64,000 bases of DNA from Pyrenula massariospora (taxonomy: Eukaryota; Ascomycota; Eurotiomycetes; Pyrenulales; Pyrenulaceae). The stretch covers positions 1,116,001-1,180,000 of the forward strand of contig JAGFMI010000003.1 of NCBI GenBank assembly GCA_021030905.1, written 5' to 3'. A program made the translations under genes and the position numbers. Position 1 is the stretch's first letter. Each line of letters begins with the position of its first letter. Below are positions 49,132 to 61,141 of this stretch, one piece after another. The notes under the pieces are model-generated. The model did no database searches. It saw only the letters and a program-made list of their open reading frames with translations, and was not told the DNA's origin.

Positions 49132-51668
49132 GGGGCCATGGTCAGACCCTCACTTAAAATGATATTGAACTCAATCCAAAAGTCAGATTTGCTATTACAC
49201 GTTTGTCGTTCGCACGTGATAAGTACCGCCTCCCTTCCAGGACAACTCCGAGATGACACCTGCTGGCTCAAGGCTGGACAAATTTCCAGATTTACAGAAA
49301 TCTTAGCCTGGGAGCTTTGCAGGTATCGCTCTTGCATTTGCCATGCTGGAGTAGGAAGTCTTTCCCGTGTGAGCCTTAAATTCCTCCAGGTGCGAGAGTC
49401 AAACCTGGCACCCTGGCTAGTCTTAGTAGGCGTGATAGTAGCCTTACTTCCAGCCCCCAGCGCCCCAATACGCCTTGAACTTGACCCGGGATATCTATAT
49501 GTGATGATACTAAGGCCAATCTGCAGGGCAGTAGATTGAAGATAGCAAACAGCGGTGTGCGGCTCTTGGTGGGTCAATGTGTGTCTTTATTAGCGCATGT
49601 TCATGTCGGAGCAAAACTGTGTCTTATGCATCACATTACGATTCATGAACCCTGCGCTGACTGATTACGTAAAGCTTAATGATCTTGCTACATATGCATA
49701 CCCCAAACAAAATCATCAACAGTGTTACCTACATCCATGCAATCTGCGCCAGTCATTGACGAAAGCCTTTTAGTACTCAGCACAATTTGGACTCTAATGC
49801 CCCTGTTCCCATTGTTCCTCACGGATCAAGGTAGGACAAGGCTGCAATAGAACATTGCTTGTTCCACTCTTGAAATCTCGATCGACCTCCTTCTTTCAGC
49901 GTTGGCACTACCATGCATGTTGCAGTGTCACTCCCTGCGCTGAAATAGTTCTCGCCGAAATATTCACAAAATCGATGTTTTAGTGATGAGCATTCTGGAT
50001 GCATGCTTCATCCAGTCATCAATATGGTAGGCGCTGTTACACTAATTACGCAAATACCTTGATTGTTGAAGCAACTTTAATCTTTTGCCTTGTCTCTCTC
50101 AGGATATAACTATGGGAAAATTTAGCTAAGGACTCTCTGCCGATAAGGTAAAACAATCTTGTAGGCTATCATGGACACCATTTCTTCGTCAATAGCGTTA
50201 CTTGCATCCTGATGAACTCACGAAGGGGAGGTTAAATTGGGCCCTGACGTACACCACTGGCTACTAGCTGGCTCGAAGCGCACCCACCACTCTTCTCTGC
50301 CGTGCGTTCTATGTCTGCTTGTGTCACCATAGGAAGGCAACCATCCCTTTGCAGATCTTTCACAAATACCCGACGTAGAGATGTGCTGCAGCCTGCTTCA
50401 TTGTCGGGGCAAACGTACCGTTGGTATGCGTGGGGTTGTTTCCTCGTAGTTGGCGATAGATATGTCGACCACAAACCGTCTCGACTAAGCCTCGTTCCCA
50501 TTTTCTATGGGTTTGACACTGTTCGGGGCGTCAGTCTGTTTGTATCGAAGCTTAGCTTGGATTATCTCCTCCGTCAGATGCTACTATAGATGGATTTTCA
50601 AATGGTGATAGGAGCATCTAGAGCCTGGCCCCTATCAGGTACGTTACGTGAGTATCACGTCCTCTGGACGCTCCTCATTATTTCTCCCAAGCATCTAAGG
50701 TCCTTGTATGCACACTGGCGAAGCAATTACCGTCGTGCGAGGTCCTCTGCACGCTCATATCATTCGTCTCGAGTCAGCAGGTAACGGTAGAAGGATACTA
50801 TTCAGGCTGAGATTAGAGTAGTCAAACGAGAACAAGGTAATAAAGAGAAATATAAGAACGATAAGGCGAGAGGTTATCAAGGCCAACAAAAAAATGGCTC
50901 AGTGTTGTTTTTAAGGGAGAATTTCGATATTCTCGTCCGAAGTTGAATCAGCAGGACTTATTAGGAAGTGATATGAGGCTGCGTAAATTGAGCATGGGTC
51001 CAGCTTAGCTTTAGGCCCGAGGCCGGTCTTGCGCAATTATCCAAGACGTGTATAAGTCCAGGTGCCTACCGCTATCATAAGCAGCCGTCACTGTTGGATG
51101 TCATGAGATAATTGAACAATTTGAATGATGTCAAGTTCGATCCCACTATGGAGTTGAACAATCCAGTCGGGGGCGAAAAATTGGCATGAAGTACCCAACC
51201 ACTTTGCTCACAGACACCATTCTGGCCTGGGGTTTTCACAGTTAGTCTCCGAGTTGCATGTACTGTACAACGTCACCTTGTGCGCTAAAATCAAACCAGG
51301 ATGTGTTTCAAGGTGTAGCGGTTGCATCCAAGATAAGCCAAGAGGCCACGTGAGTCCAATTACTGGAAGGTGATAGTGGCTGCGCCCTAAAATTAGTGAT
51401 ACCTGCCTGTTGGGGGGCATCCCGGGAATACTTCTGTGCCTGACTACCCCGCAGGACCCCTCCACACCACTCTGGTTTTGTCGTGATGTGCGATCAAACC
51501 ATCCTTTGCAGCCTCCGTCGCTCTTCTTTCAAATGCCTATCTGGCAAGGTTTAGACATGCACTGTTGTAGACTCCCGCTGAAGCGGCCTCCTGACATACT
51601 CTCTGACACACTGCCGATGTCTTAAGAGGAAGCTTGGATATCCAGAATTTGCCTGAAAGAATTTCGTC
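49132..51668. other. Gene-free accessory DNA
   Basis: This 2.5-kb stretch has no frame with recognisable motifs on either strand. The plus-strand frame at 49138-49539 directly follows the P450 stop and looks random. It may contain decayed transposon DNA, but I cannot name one. Confidence 0.45.
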
Positions 51669-53648
51669 ATGGACTCCGGAACTTGCCGACCGGATTCTCC
51701 CACCCTAAAAGCATGGCCCGGGCCGAAGATCCTAGATACTAGTATCGACCTGGGAGAGTATTTGTTAGATCGTTCATCGACCTTGGGTACAGACACGCTA
51801 TCCGAACTCGGTGGCGATAATGGTGCTGAAGAATTTGGAAGCCTAAGCGATTCCGTTGAAACGCGAAGACATGAGTCCGCTCAGCTGGAGCCTAACTCAT
51901 TACCAAACGAAACGCTGAATTTCGCCGCTTCTTCCATTTTAAGACGGTTCCTTCGAGGGTTTGTCTACATCAACCAGTCAATTTTGAGCGCAGACCGCCT
52001 GAATGCATTGCTTGGTCTACTATTGCTTGTCTTTTGTTTATACGTTTGGCGAGCGATCGATGCAAAGGACTCACGGATTTTGAGGGCAGATCACGCCATC
52101 AATCTGTGGATGGCTGAGAAGGAGTTTCGTGATGACTGCAGAAATCAGAATGTGCGTACACAAGACGACCTCTAGGAAAGCTGTGCTGACACAATAACGC
52201 GGACATAGGTCACGGTCGGTCAAATGTCAGCTGAATGCAATCTTGCCCTGCATAAAACTCTGAGCCCGCCGCCACTACCATCTGACAGGGTTGGAAACAT
52301 CATCAGACGCCGATGTCTCGATCTTGATAATGTCAAGCCTCTTCAGAAGCATAGTAACTACTTAGCCTGTCAAACGGAGCGACAGCATTTAACGCAGAGC
52401 TCATCGGATACATACGTCATTGCCTTATGTCTAATCCTGGTATTATCTTCTACAGCATGGTGTTTTATGGTATCCAGGCGACGCCTTCGAAATTCCAGAG
52501 CTGCTGGTAAAGCTCTTGATAGAGCTTCCCACACTTTCCCATGTTGGGTCCCAAACTCAGTTGCCCGTACCACGAGTGTTCTCACGGAAAGGTACAGCCG
52601 AGTCTACCGGACCAGCGGAGCAGACCAGATAATAAGGACCAATGCAGTCCACAATAGTTCTTATATCAAGAAGTCGTCTGAATCACTTCCAGAGGCGTTT
52701 GCAAATAGCCTTGAGGACGGGAGTCAGCTGGGCGAGGACGATGAGGGAGTCTGGCTCCCTGTCATTGTATCTCTAAATGACACGGCATCTGTCCAGAGTT
52801 CGCGACCTCGTAGCCGACGGCAGAGCTTCATCCCACAGTATGCGGTTTCAAACTTGCCAGGCGACACTGAGATCACGCAAAGGCTACAAGAAGACCTGTC
52901 TGACGAAGCGTCAATTGATGCTCTCTTCGTCAAGCGATCTTCCAGTCCGTCGAACGACATGCAATTGACGAAACAAGAAACCAAAGCTACGGTACGCGTT
53001 CATTCTCACAAAGAGACTCCTGACTCTAGTCTGCAATCTGAAAAGTCTCCACGACGTGATTCTGAGGGCTATACAATAAAAGTGATCTTGACCAATGGTC
53101 ACGTAAACTATGCCGTTAAAAAGGCCTTCTCTCAACGCCAGAAATATACCGACGAAGGCCACAATGATCAAAAGGGGACATGGACGACGGCAGAAATGCT
53201 CAACGACTCTCAGATCACGCAGCAGACAGGAAGCTTGGTCCGAGGCTTTCAATCTAAGATCAAAGAGCTTCTTTACGAAAGAAATAGACTAGACCCAGAA
53301 CGCCGATCTCATGAGTGGATTATCGAGTCCATTGACACTCACTCTTCTAGAGAAATGAGAGTCTCCGGATCGCCACCAGGGGCAAAAGTCACTGTGTTCA
53401 TTACAAAGGTACGAAGGAACGAGTTCTATGCACTGCCAGCCGCTCCACAGTACTCTCTAGGGGATTTAGCGGGATACTTGGAAACTAGTCAATACACCAG
53501 ACATCTTGAAGAGAAGGATCTTGAAGACATAGACAAAGGCGAACTAGCCTTCAGGCAGTCTATGAGGGGGGAAGTTGAAGGGAAAGCAGCGAAGATGACA
53601 GCCTTTGGAACTCTAAGGAAAAGAGTTACCCTTTTGCGTCGAACATGA
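51669..53648 (+). CDS. Unknown protein with two membrane segments
   Basis: Exons are 51669-52151 and 52209-53648 (640 residues). The intron has GTGCGT and ACATAG ends, and joining CRNQN to VTVGQMS keeps the phase. Hydrophobic segments lie at about 113-131 (LNALLGLLLLVFCLYVWRAI) and about 232-254 (TYVIALCLILVLSSTAWCFMV, followed by SRRRLR). The region between them could be lumenal and holds several Cys. The following ~380 residues are polar, Ser/Glu-rich and contain runs such as SRPRSRRQSF. I know no family with this layout. It is not obviously related to the metabolic genes around it. Confidence 0.55.
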
Positions 53649-54534
53649 GTTGCTCTACATAGCCGTGAAGGGTTCTGATTGCTTAAGAGTCCCACTTTGA
53701 TACCTACAAGATGCTTCTTCATTTGCAACTGTCGATGTTATTAAGGCTTGATACGCTATAGCAAATCTTTTCTCGCAGTGTCACGTTATCTTCCAGGATG
53801 TTGCAAGAAATCCAAGTTCTTCTAGTTTTATTCTCGACTGGGTCTACACTAGCTACTCTTTTACCTGTTTGTGAGCTTTCGTTCACTGAAACACCGCGCG
53901 ATACATGCAAATGGCACAGCGAAAATTTCCTTCTTTAGGCCGGAGGAGGCCCAGAACCTTTTGTGATTCCAATTAAGACTATGATTATGGATCTCTGATG
54001 CAGCTTGGCTTCGGTCTTTGCCTCCTAAGCACCCATCAAGGACAATGCTTTTCTTCCTTGGTGCTGTCTAAGAAGCATTCATCCAAAATCTTAATGCCTT
54101 GGGTCTTAATCGACATTCGAGCGACAAGTACGAACAACAGACTTCAAATAGCTCCTAGAGAGTCGTGACATAGACTGCGGCAGATCCATAAGTTCCTATT
54201 ACCTTACCCAATCTACTTTAACTAAAGCATTTAATGCGCTGAATTCGAGATTAACGTAGGGGGTACGGACTAATAAGAAAATATGTATATTTACTGATGG
54301 GATAACGGATAGATTGACATATCATGTATCAGTTCAATTATTTGCATCTGTTCCAATATAAAAATAGACCTAAACTATGAGCGCGGTTTACAGCGATGTT
54401 CTTAGGAATCTCGCATTTGCCATGTCATCATCTAATACCATGCTCGCACTAATACACACAAAAGGCCCTTTCTATCTAGCCTATACCTTCTCTTGTCGGG
54501 TGGATGGCTAAGGACCTCTTGGTCAGGTAAAGGG
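53649..54534. other. Intergenic, convergent, AT-rich
   Basis: Nothing recognised; AT-rich particularly at 54180-54330. It is the 3' flank of both neighbouring genes. Confidence 0.45.
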
Positions 54535-55734
54535 CTAAGGAACCGGGCCCGTCACGATCGGACCATCGTACGGTGGAAGCGGTAGCGGAGTCACTTCTCT
54601 CTGCTGGTCAATACGCTGACTAGCATATCTTAGATACTCTCCAAAAGTTCCAGGGAGAACGTCCGGATCCTTTTTCCCAGACGCGTTCCAAAGGGAGGAG
54701 AGCGGCTTCACTTTCATGTTGTCGTGGGCATGGACAGACTTTATCAGAGTCGTTCCATTCAGGAGCTGAGTGACAAGTGCTTCGGCTTCCTTCTGTAGAC
54801 TTGGATCAACGCCGTTGTCAGTGGATCGCGGGCAGCTCAGCAGGTTGAAGAGATGCGGCGTGTTGTAGCGTGTGATAGATTCCGGAGCCATGGCCTCACT
54901 TTGTGAATTGAGCAGGAACACGTGTTTTTTGACGTACTCCGGACCATTCCAGCCAGTTGCAGGATCCACAGAGACCTTCAGTTTCTCCCATGCAAGAAGG
55001 TTGACTGAGTACTCGGCCAAGTCCTTGCCTCCCAAGTCTAGGTTGAATATAAACGAGACACCTGGGCTGAAATCGGCTGGAACGCCTTGAAAGAGAGGAT
55101 GTTTATCTAAGTCTGTGCAGTCCACACGGTCCTTCCAGACTTCCATGATAATATCATGCAATTTCTTGATGCATGGGTTGCCTTTTTGGGTCACGATACA
55201 AAAATTGTGCATGCTGCCCCAGCCATTTTTGTAAAGCCCATTGATGAAACCACCAACTTCATAGGGGCATTGGGGATCGCATATCTTGTCCCAGAAGGTC
55301 CTCTCGAGATTACCGACGATCATTATGCCGACGTCAAGATAAATCCCACCATACTTGTGCAACAATGGCAGCCGTACCATATCTGACGTGTGCTGTGCAG
55401 CATAGGGACCGCGCATTGTTCGAGCTGTAACAGCCTTGGGTAGATCGTCTGCAGTAAGATAGTTGAGGGCGTTTCTTGGTGAGCCCTCAATCAAGTCGAG
55501 GATTCTCACAGTCCAGCCAGGACCGAGCTTGCGGACCCATCCAATTACGTTACGCCTTCGCCAGGAATCCAAGCCCTCCAATCCCTTGTCCCAAAAGGCC
55601 CAGACGTTCTTCTGAGACTTGACCACATTTTCAGGGTTCATCAAAAGATTGATGATCTCATCGTCAGTTCGGGAGTCTAAGTCAGTGCTATCACGTGGCT
55701 TTGCTCCCGGAGGAAGAGGAACTGAGTGGAGCAT
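54535..55734 (-). CDS. Capsular-polysaccharide-type glycosyltransferase (Caps_synth, GT32-like)
   Basis: A single exon of 399 residues. KNVWAFWDKGLEGLDSWRRRNVIGWVRKLGPGWTVRILD is the N-terminal nucleotide-sugar fold. HTSDMVRLPLLHKYGGIYLDVGIM is the donor-binding segment; the usual DxD appears as D-V-G, so the second Asp is missing, as in some Caps_synth (PF05704) proteins. There is no signal peptide or membrane segment, so it may act in the cytosol. It would transfer a sugar to a small acceptor or glycan. It sits in the cluster region next to a sulfotransferase-like gene (divergent), an exporter and P450s, which makes it a candidate tailoring enzyme, though this is inference. Confidence 0.78.
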   Translation of the reverse strand: MLHSVPLPPGAKPRDSTDLDSRTDDEIINLLMNPENVVKSQKNVWAFWDKGLEGLDSWRRRNVIGWVRKLGPGWTVRILDLIEGSPRNALNYLTADDLPKAVTARTMRGPYAAQHTSDMVRLPLLHKYGGIYLDVGIMIVGNLERTFWDKICDPQCPYEVGGFINGLYKNGWGSMHNFCIVTQKGNPCIKKLHDIIMEVWKDRVDCTDLDKHPLFQGVPADFSPGVSFIFNLDLGGKDLAEYSVNLLAWEKLKVSVDPATGWNGPEYVKKHVFLLNSQSEAMAPESITRYNTPHLFNLLSCPRSTDNGVDPSLQKEAEALVTQLLNGTTLIKSVHAHDNMKVKPLSSLWNASGKKDPDVLPGTFGEYLRYASQRIDQQREVTPLPLPPYDGPIVTGPVP

Positions 55735-56176
55735 TATGACCGAGCGTAGCCAAGGATGGTCAATGTGAATTTCTCAAACGATTGTTGACTGTGAGTTCGT
55801 AAGATGTGCGGCAGGTATTCAAGAGAGCAGCGTCACTCCAGAGGTTGACGTAGAGCTACGATATCAGAGCGCCGATGGTTTCTTTTTTACGGGTGGTTAC
55901 GCGTCAGGATAACAATATAGTATATGATAGGTTACCACGCAAATAAGCCAGCCAGCATGCATGCAGGTACTATTTGCGCTCGCCGTGCCCTAAGCCTGAT
56001 AAAGGAGATAATCTGAAAAGCCAGGTCAGCTTACAATGCATTACGGCTGATCAGGATACCCACTCCAAAAGTACCTAGTCCCGGGCTATCTTAGGTGATC
56101 ATGAAATAAAATACCAAGTCACTTGCTTGTCTCCGCCGCGATTGAACAATTTTCTTCATTTCCGGTCTTTGAAATC
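55735..56176. other. Divergent promoter between glycosyltransferase and sulfotransferase-like genes
   Basis: A 442-bp shared upstream region. Divergent pairing suggests possible common control. No motif recognised with certainty. Confidence 0.45.
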
Positions 56177-56986
56177 ATGTTGTTCTCATTCATTGAATAT
56201 CTTGGTCGATACTGGGGCGACGACGCACCCACTGATCAGTCCGATGACCTGAAAGTCATTTGCGCAGGCCTTTCCAGATGCGCAACCTCGACTTTGAAAC
56301 ACGCCATTGAAACAGAGCTGTACGGCAAGAAGTGCATGCATTTTGGATACATCATGCGTGACACGAAGCTCATCCGCATGGCCCAACAGTGTGCTCTCGA
56401 GGACAACACGGCTCAACGCCAAAAGCTCCTTCGGCGCGTTCTCAAAGGTTGCACCGGCACGACGGACATTCCCGGCTGCCTCTTTGCCGACGATCTCATG
56501 GACATGTACTCGGATGCAAAAGTCATCCTCAACCTGCGGGACGGCGGTGGAGACCCGTGGTACAAAAGTACGGAGGTTGCACAAGTCGGGCGGACCTGGT
56601 GGGAATATTGGCTGCTTTACCTAATCCCGCAGATGTACCATCGCTATTGGGCAGACGGAGCTTGGAAGTTCGTGTTCGAGAAGAGATTCGGGGACTTTCC
56701 TGCCGTTCCTGACCGTGTTTGGCAGAGGAGCTGGTACGAACTACACGCCGAGTGGGTGCGGAAGGAAGCAGCCAAGAGAGGGAGGCCGCTTCTGGAGTGG
56801 AGACCAAGTGATGGGTACGGGCCGCTTTGCGAGTTTCTGGAGCTCCCCACAACCGGTAAGCCGTTGCCAAGGCTGAACGACAGCGCAAAGATCAAAACCT
56901 ATTACTGGGCAGTTATGGCTATCGGACTCGCGCATTGGATCCTAGCAGTCGGAAGCTGCCGTCTTATCATATCATTGATCCTATAG
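56177..56986 (+). CDS. P-loop sulfotransferase-like protein (Sulfotransfer_4)
   Basis: A single exon. I start at ATG 56177 (MLFSFIEYLGRYWG; 269 residues); the frame also opens upstream at a non-ATG codon. LKVICAGLSRCATSTLKHAIE is the 5'-phosphosulfate-binding loop region of fungal Sulfotransfer_4 (PF17784) proteins. GCLFADDLMDMYSDAKVILNLRD holds the usual D/E-x-L-x-x-x-Y-P/S-x-A-K-V-I-L block and the following Arg. The last ~20 residues (AHWILAVGSCRLIISLIL) form a hydrophobic C-terminal anchor. The family is widely annotated as sulfotransferase, but few members are biochemically proven. It could add a sulfate to the product of the nearby cyclase. Confidence 0.75.
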   Translation: MLFSFIEYLGRYWGDDAPTDQSDDLKVICAGLSRCATSTLKHAIETELYGKKCMHFGYIMRDTKLIRMAQQCALEDNTAQRQKLLRRVLKGCTGTTDIPGCLFADDLMDMYSDAKVILNLRDGGGDPWYKSTEVAQVGRTWWEYWLLYLIPQMYHRYWADGAWKFVFEKRFGDFPAVPDRVWQRSWYELHAEWVRKEAAKRGRPLLEWRPSDGYGPLCEFLELPTTGKPLPRLNDSAKIKTYYWAVMAIGLAHWILAVGSCRLIISLIL

Positions 56987-58481
56987 GGCGTTTTTCAGGC
57001 GGCACATCGTTACAGCCACAATAATTGATTTACAATTCAATATTGCAGAGAATGTACTTTTTGTTCGGTCGAATGCGGAGTATTGCGCCAAGAGTAGTCA
57101 TTGACGTAATTCACTACCTGCTGTATTGTAAGATTATGTGAAATACCATTACCTGAACGACGGCCGTGGCATTTAAAATCTAAATTACCTCTCCATAAGT
57201 TAGCCTTACTATGCTAAAGATTATAAACAAAATTAGGCTTTTACACCTTAAAATTTTGAGTAATACAAACCTTACTTTACTCAGGATTCTATAAATTATT
57301 TATATTATCGTACGAGATACCGCGCTTAAATGTTGTGAATTTACGCCACTGACTACTTTTAATGCATGCCTTCGTAGATGAGTGACGTACCGTTGTGTAT
57401 GCTTAAGTTCGTGAGCTGCGTGGTAGACAGTCAACCTCCTGCAACTGACAATACCCCGACCTCAGCTTGTAACGCAGGAATCTCGTATTTTCACACTTTG
57501 TCACGACCGTAATAAGGTGCTGACGGAAAAATGGCTGAGAGCCTTTAAATGCACTGCGGCACTATGAAAATCGGCGATGGCTTGATAAATCTAAGCGAGG
57601 GCTGTGATCTTATCTAACACCGTGCATATCGTGCAAGGCGGCTGGATGTTGATACTCTCAACCGCCGACTGTGACCCGTGTCCTGCAGGGAACCTCGTCT
57701 CCGGCTCGGTTATCGTGCACATACTATGCTAATTAAACATTTCAAATATTCAGAACACTTTTGCCTCCAGTATGTGGTGCGATAGTCATTTTATCTCCCC
57801 TTATACGTTGACATTGAAGACAAAGAGCTCGTAGATCTATTCGGAGCGACTTTGAGATCTACGAAGCCTATATGGAGCTCGGGGAATATAGAGACTATTT
57901 TGGTCTAGTACAACCCCGGCGTTGCGCCTCGTTACAAGGATGCCGAGACGGTGTAGGATCTAATCAATCACCCAATTAATCAATCGGAGATCTTGTGGAT
58001 ACTTTCGGGGTCTCAACTATCCTGATGCTCGTCTCGGGTGGTACCACCCACTCTTTGTGATCTTACGTGAGATTATGAAATGGGTCCAGAAATGTTCTCG
58101 GACCTTTTGGTTGCGATAAGAAATACTTGGTGGCTTAAGATCCCGGAGCGGCTTGAGGATCCAACGCTTTTGTTTGCTTGTCATGGGCGTTCTACGGTAA
58201 AGGCGGCACCTATTCCTAGCTGGGTTAGACAAGAGCGAATCAAAAAAAAGTACCAAGCAAAAAGTGGCTTAAGCCCCTGAAAGACGGTACACAGTTCACT
58301 CTCTCATCATCACTTTGATACTCATAATCTTGTACGACTTATGAGATTCGACAGCAGGGCCAAGGATATTGAGATGCTGGACGGACAGCGGTGACAGAAA
58401 TTCTCGGGCTCTTCATCTCTTTCGTCTTGGAAGCAGCGGCTTATTCCACATCCGGTAGAATAGAAGTCTTCGATCGGCACA
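56987..58481. other. Intergenic with MITE-like element
   Basis: This 1.5-kb stretch is AT-rich around 57180-57320 and holds the inverted-repeat element at 57080-57370. I see no gene. Confidence 0.45.
57080..57370. mobile_element. MITE-like element, copy A (~290 bp)
   Basis: The left end at about 57080 has CCAAGAGTAGTCATTGACGT and the right end, ending at GCATGCC (57370), reads on the minus strand TTAAAAGTAGTCAGTGGCGT. Both resemble the ends of the element at 63263. The interior is AT-rich, non-coding, and shares short blocks with the other copy (for example an ATTACC[CT]GAA block near the left end). Differences are mainly C/T and G/A, as after repeat-induced point mutation. Confidence 0.6.
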
Positions 58482-60441
58482 ATGAACCCTGAAAAAGATG
58501 GAAGTATCAGTCCCGTGCCCAAAGAGGACCGACAGAGCAACGAAGAGGCTTATTTGACCGGCTGGAAACTTTTTTTGACATCCTCTGGGTACATTCAAGG
58601 AGAAGTGTTGGCGGCACGCACTGACAGATCTTAGCATATTCATAAGCTTATCGCTAGTGAGCTTCGAATCAACCATAGTAGGGAGCTGCATTGTCGAAAT
58701 TACTAAGGACCTTGCTGCATTCGACCAGAGCGGTTGGATATTCACGGCATATATGATAACGTATTCAAGTAAGTGGAATAAATGACATTTGCATCAAAGT
58801 TGATAGAAGAGAACTGAACCGGTAAATTCTAGGCTTCGCCGTCATTACTGCGAGGCTGAGTGATGCGCTGGGTCGCAAATTCATCATGCTTACCTCTTTA
58901 ACAATCTTTTCGATATTCTCACTGGCATGCGGATTTTCTCAGAACATGACAACACTTATCGCATTTCGGGCAGTCCAAGGGATCGGCGGTGCCGGCATCA
59001 ACTGCTTAAGTCTAGTTGTGATTCCCGAGATTGTCCCTCCCAAAAAAAGAATGATATACGGCGCTGCGAACGCCGGCTTGAGCAGCTTGATGGTAATTCT
59101 CGGATTTACCATGGGAGGTATCGTTTCAAATAGTATTTCATGGCGTTGGATTTTCTGGATCATGTCAGTGCTTGACGTATCTATTATCTGTCTCATGTGT
59201 GACTGCGCATGACCTTGAAGTTGACACATGCATTAGGGTTCCGCCTTCTCTGTTCTCAATTGTTATACTGGCTTTAGTTATGCCAAACCTGCATCATTCT
59301 GCAAATGAGAACCTTAGCGTCTATCAGTACGGAGTTCGTGATCTCTTGTCTCCGGCACTTGCAAGAGCATCATATTCAGCCTTTGATGAACGAGGCGCCA
59401 TACTACTACTGCTCTGTCTTGGCTTCTTCGTCTTCGCTTTGGGAGAAGGAGGCGGCGAAACTTTCAAATGGGGAAGCGCTCTCATAATATTCAGCTTGGT
59501 GTTTTCGCCGTGTTTACTTGTACTGCTCATATTGCACCTACGCAGATGCGATAAGCTCCACAAGCAGGGGGAATCACGTCGAGAGCCGCTATTTCCGCTC
59601 AGCCTCTTCAGGGACAGATTAGTGGTGTCCCTTTTCTCGTAAGCTTGTGAAATCAACGAAGCAAAGGTCGCGGCTACTTACCATTGCAAATTAGCTACGC
59701 CCTCCTTGCGGGACTGCCGCTTTACGCAGCCATCCTTATCATGCCTCAGCGCTTTCAGGTTCTTCAAGGGGACACTCCAATAAAGGCTGTTGTACATCTT
59801 CTTCCACTAATACTGACGCTTCCGTTCTCGATAATTCCCACCACTTTCATAGTGCAACGACTTCACGTGCCATTTGTCGTTCCTATGGCCTGCACTTCTC
59901 TGATTGCGGCTGTGGCCATGGGGGCGCTCTCGGCGCTCAAACAGAATCAACAAGAGGCGACTTATGGGTTGGAAGCAGTGATTGGAACTGGCGTAGGTCC
60001 AGGCTTGGCTGTGGCTACGATGTTGGCGCTGAACCTTGTGCGAGGCAAGCCAGCTGCACATTCCGGTGCGTTTAGTTCATATCTTTCGATATCGAAACAG
60101 ATCCAGCTGACACCCCTCCAGCGGTCACCATGGCTCTCTTCGATGAGATTCGAGCATTTAGTGGTGTCGTCTCGTCATTCATTTGCACAAACATTTTGAA
60201 CTCGCGGGTCCATCGGTTCCTCTCGGAGTGTGCGGATTGCACTGCTCGAGACAAAACAATACTAGAGGGCACCCCGAGTGAGCTCGACTATGTCAGTGAA
60301 CAGATCAGGTCGGCCGCGTTGGATCTCTTTAAAGATATTTTCTCACTTGACCTAAAAGTTATCGCAATTATGGGAGGCGTGTCAGTCATTGCGGCGGCGG
60401 GCTGCTACAGCAAAAAGTACAGCCATCCTAAGTGGACATAG
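58482..60441 (+). CDS. MFS multidrug/efflux transporter, DHA2-like (14 TM)
   Basis: Six exons, 58482-58588, 58635-58768, 58833-59163, 59237-59638, 59695-60065 and 60122-60441, all in phase (554 residues). For intron 1 the acceptor TTAG at 58634 is needed; the earlier ACAG would meet a stop. After a polar start come AYLTGWKLFLTSSG, VSFESTIVGSCIVEITKDL, SDALGRKFIML (loop 2-3 motif), RAVQGIGGAGINCLSLVVIPEIVPPKKR and GAANAGLSSLMVILGFTMGGIVSNSISWRWIFWI (motif C), typical of DHA2. Hydrophobic segments continue to the end, and the last part holds FSLDLKVIAIMGGVSV. It likely exports a drug-like metabolite at the plasma membrane. Its place between the sulfotransferase-like gene and the P450 fits a cluster pump. 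Confidence 0.85.
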
Positions 60442-61141
60442 ACCTTACTTTGCATTGGTACGATTTTCATTAACTCCAATGTCCAGGATATCCGCGGTAG
60501 AATGTCCTATACTATCGCCCTTCCCGAAAAGGCAACTACAAGACGGTGCAAGACTCATGTCAAGCGAAGTTTTGCAGGTAAAGCAGTAGAGCGAGTTCGA
60601 GCCGAGGTAAGCTAGAATTCTGAGTTCCTTGAATACATTGTGATTTAGTTACTGTGCGCCCTTTCTATCCGATTGAATTAAGACCACTCTTTCGGAACAA
60701 TGTAAGCGGAGCAACGTTGCCACGGAGCATGTGCAACATTATTTTTCCTCTAATCTTTTGACATACCTTCACCTTTTCGTTTCTTAGCCTGTGCGTCTAA
60801 AGGCGACACCAAAATGTTGTTATCCATGGTCAAAGTGACCAGCCGGCGGCCGCATTTGCAGGTCCACTTTGTGACGTACCCAAGGTTCCACCAGGTGGTC
60901 GAAGATGATCAGGGACTCGACATTGTAACCCTGAGGCTACATATGAAAGTTAAATGAAGATTGACGGTTCTGTAAACAGACTGAAACCGAAGTCAATGGT
61001 CTCACGAACGTCTTGATCGATTGGAACCTGAAACCTTCCATGCTGAGATCCTGTAGCAGTGGTACAAGGGACTTCGGAAAGCACAGACTTGCTGGTAGCT
61101 AAACAACGAGCTGAGCGAACTATGCGAATTCTTGTCTCCAG
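60442..61141. other. Intergenic, convergent
   Basis: This is the 3' flank of the MFS exporter and of the P450. No gene or repeat recognised. Confidence 0.45.

Noticed and set aside
49138-49539. Plus-strand frame following the P450 stop
   Set aside because: No motif, and it overlaps an equally long minus-strand frame; it looks like chance.
58589-58622. Frameshift in the MFS exporter at a T7 run
   Set aside because: Using the acceptor at 58634 instead of 58622 restores the frame, so no break is needed.
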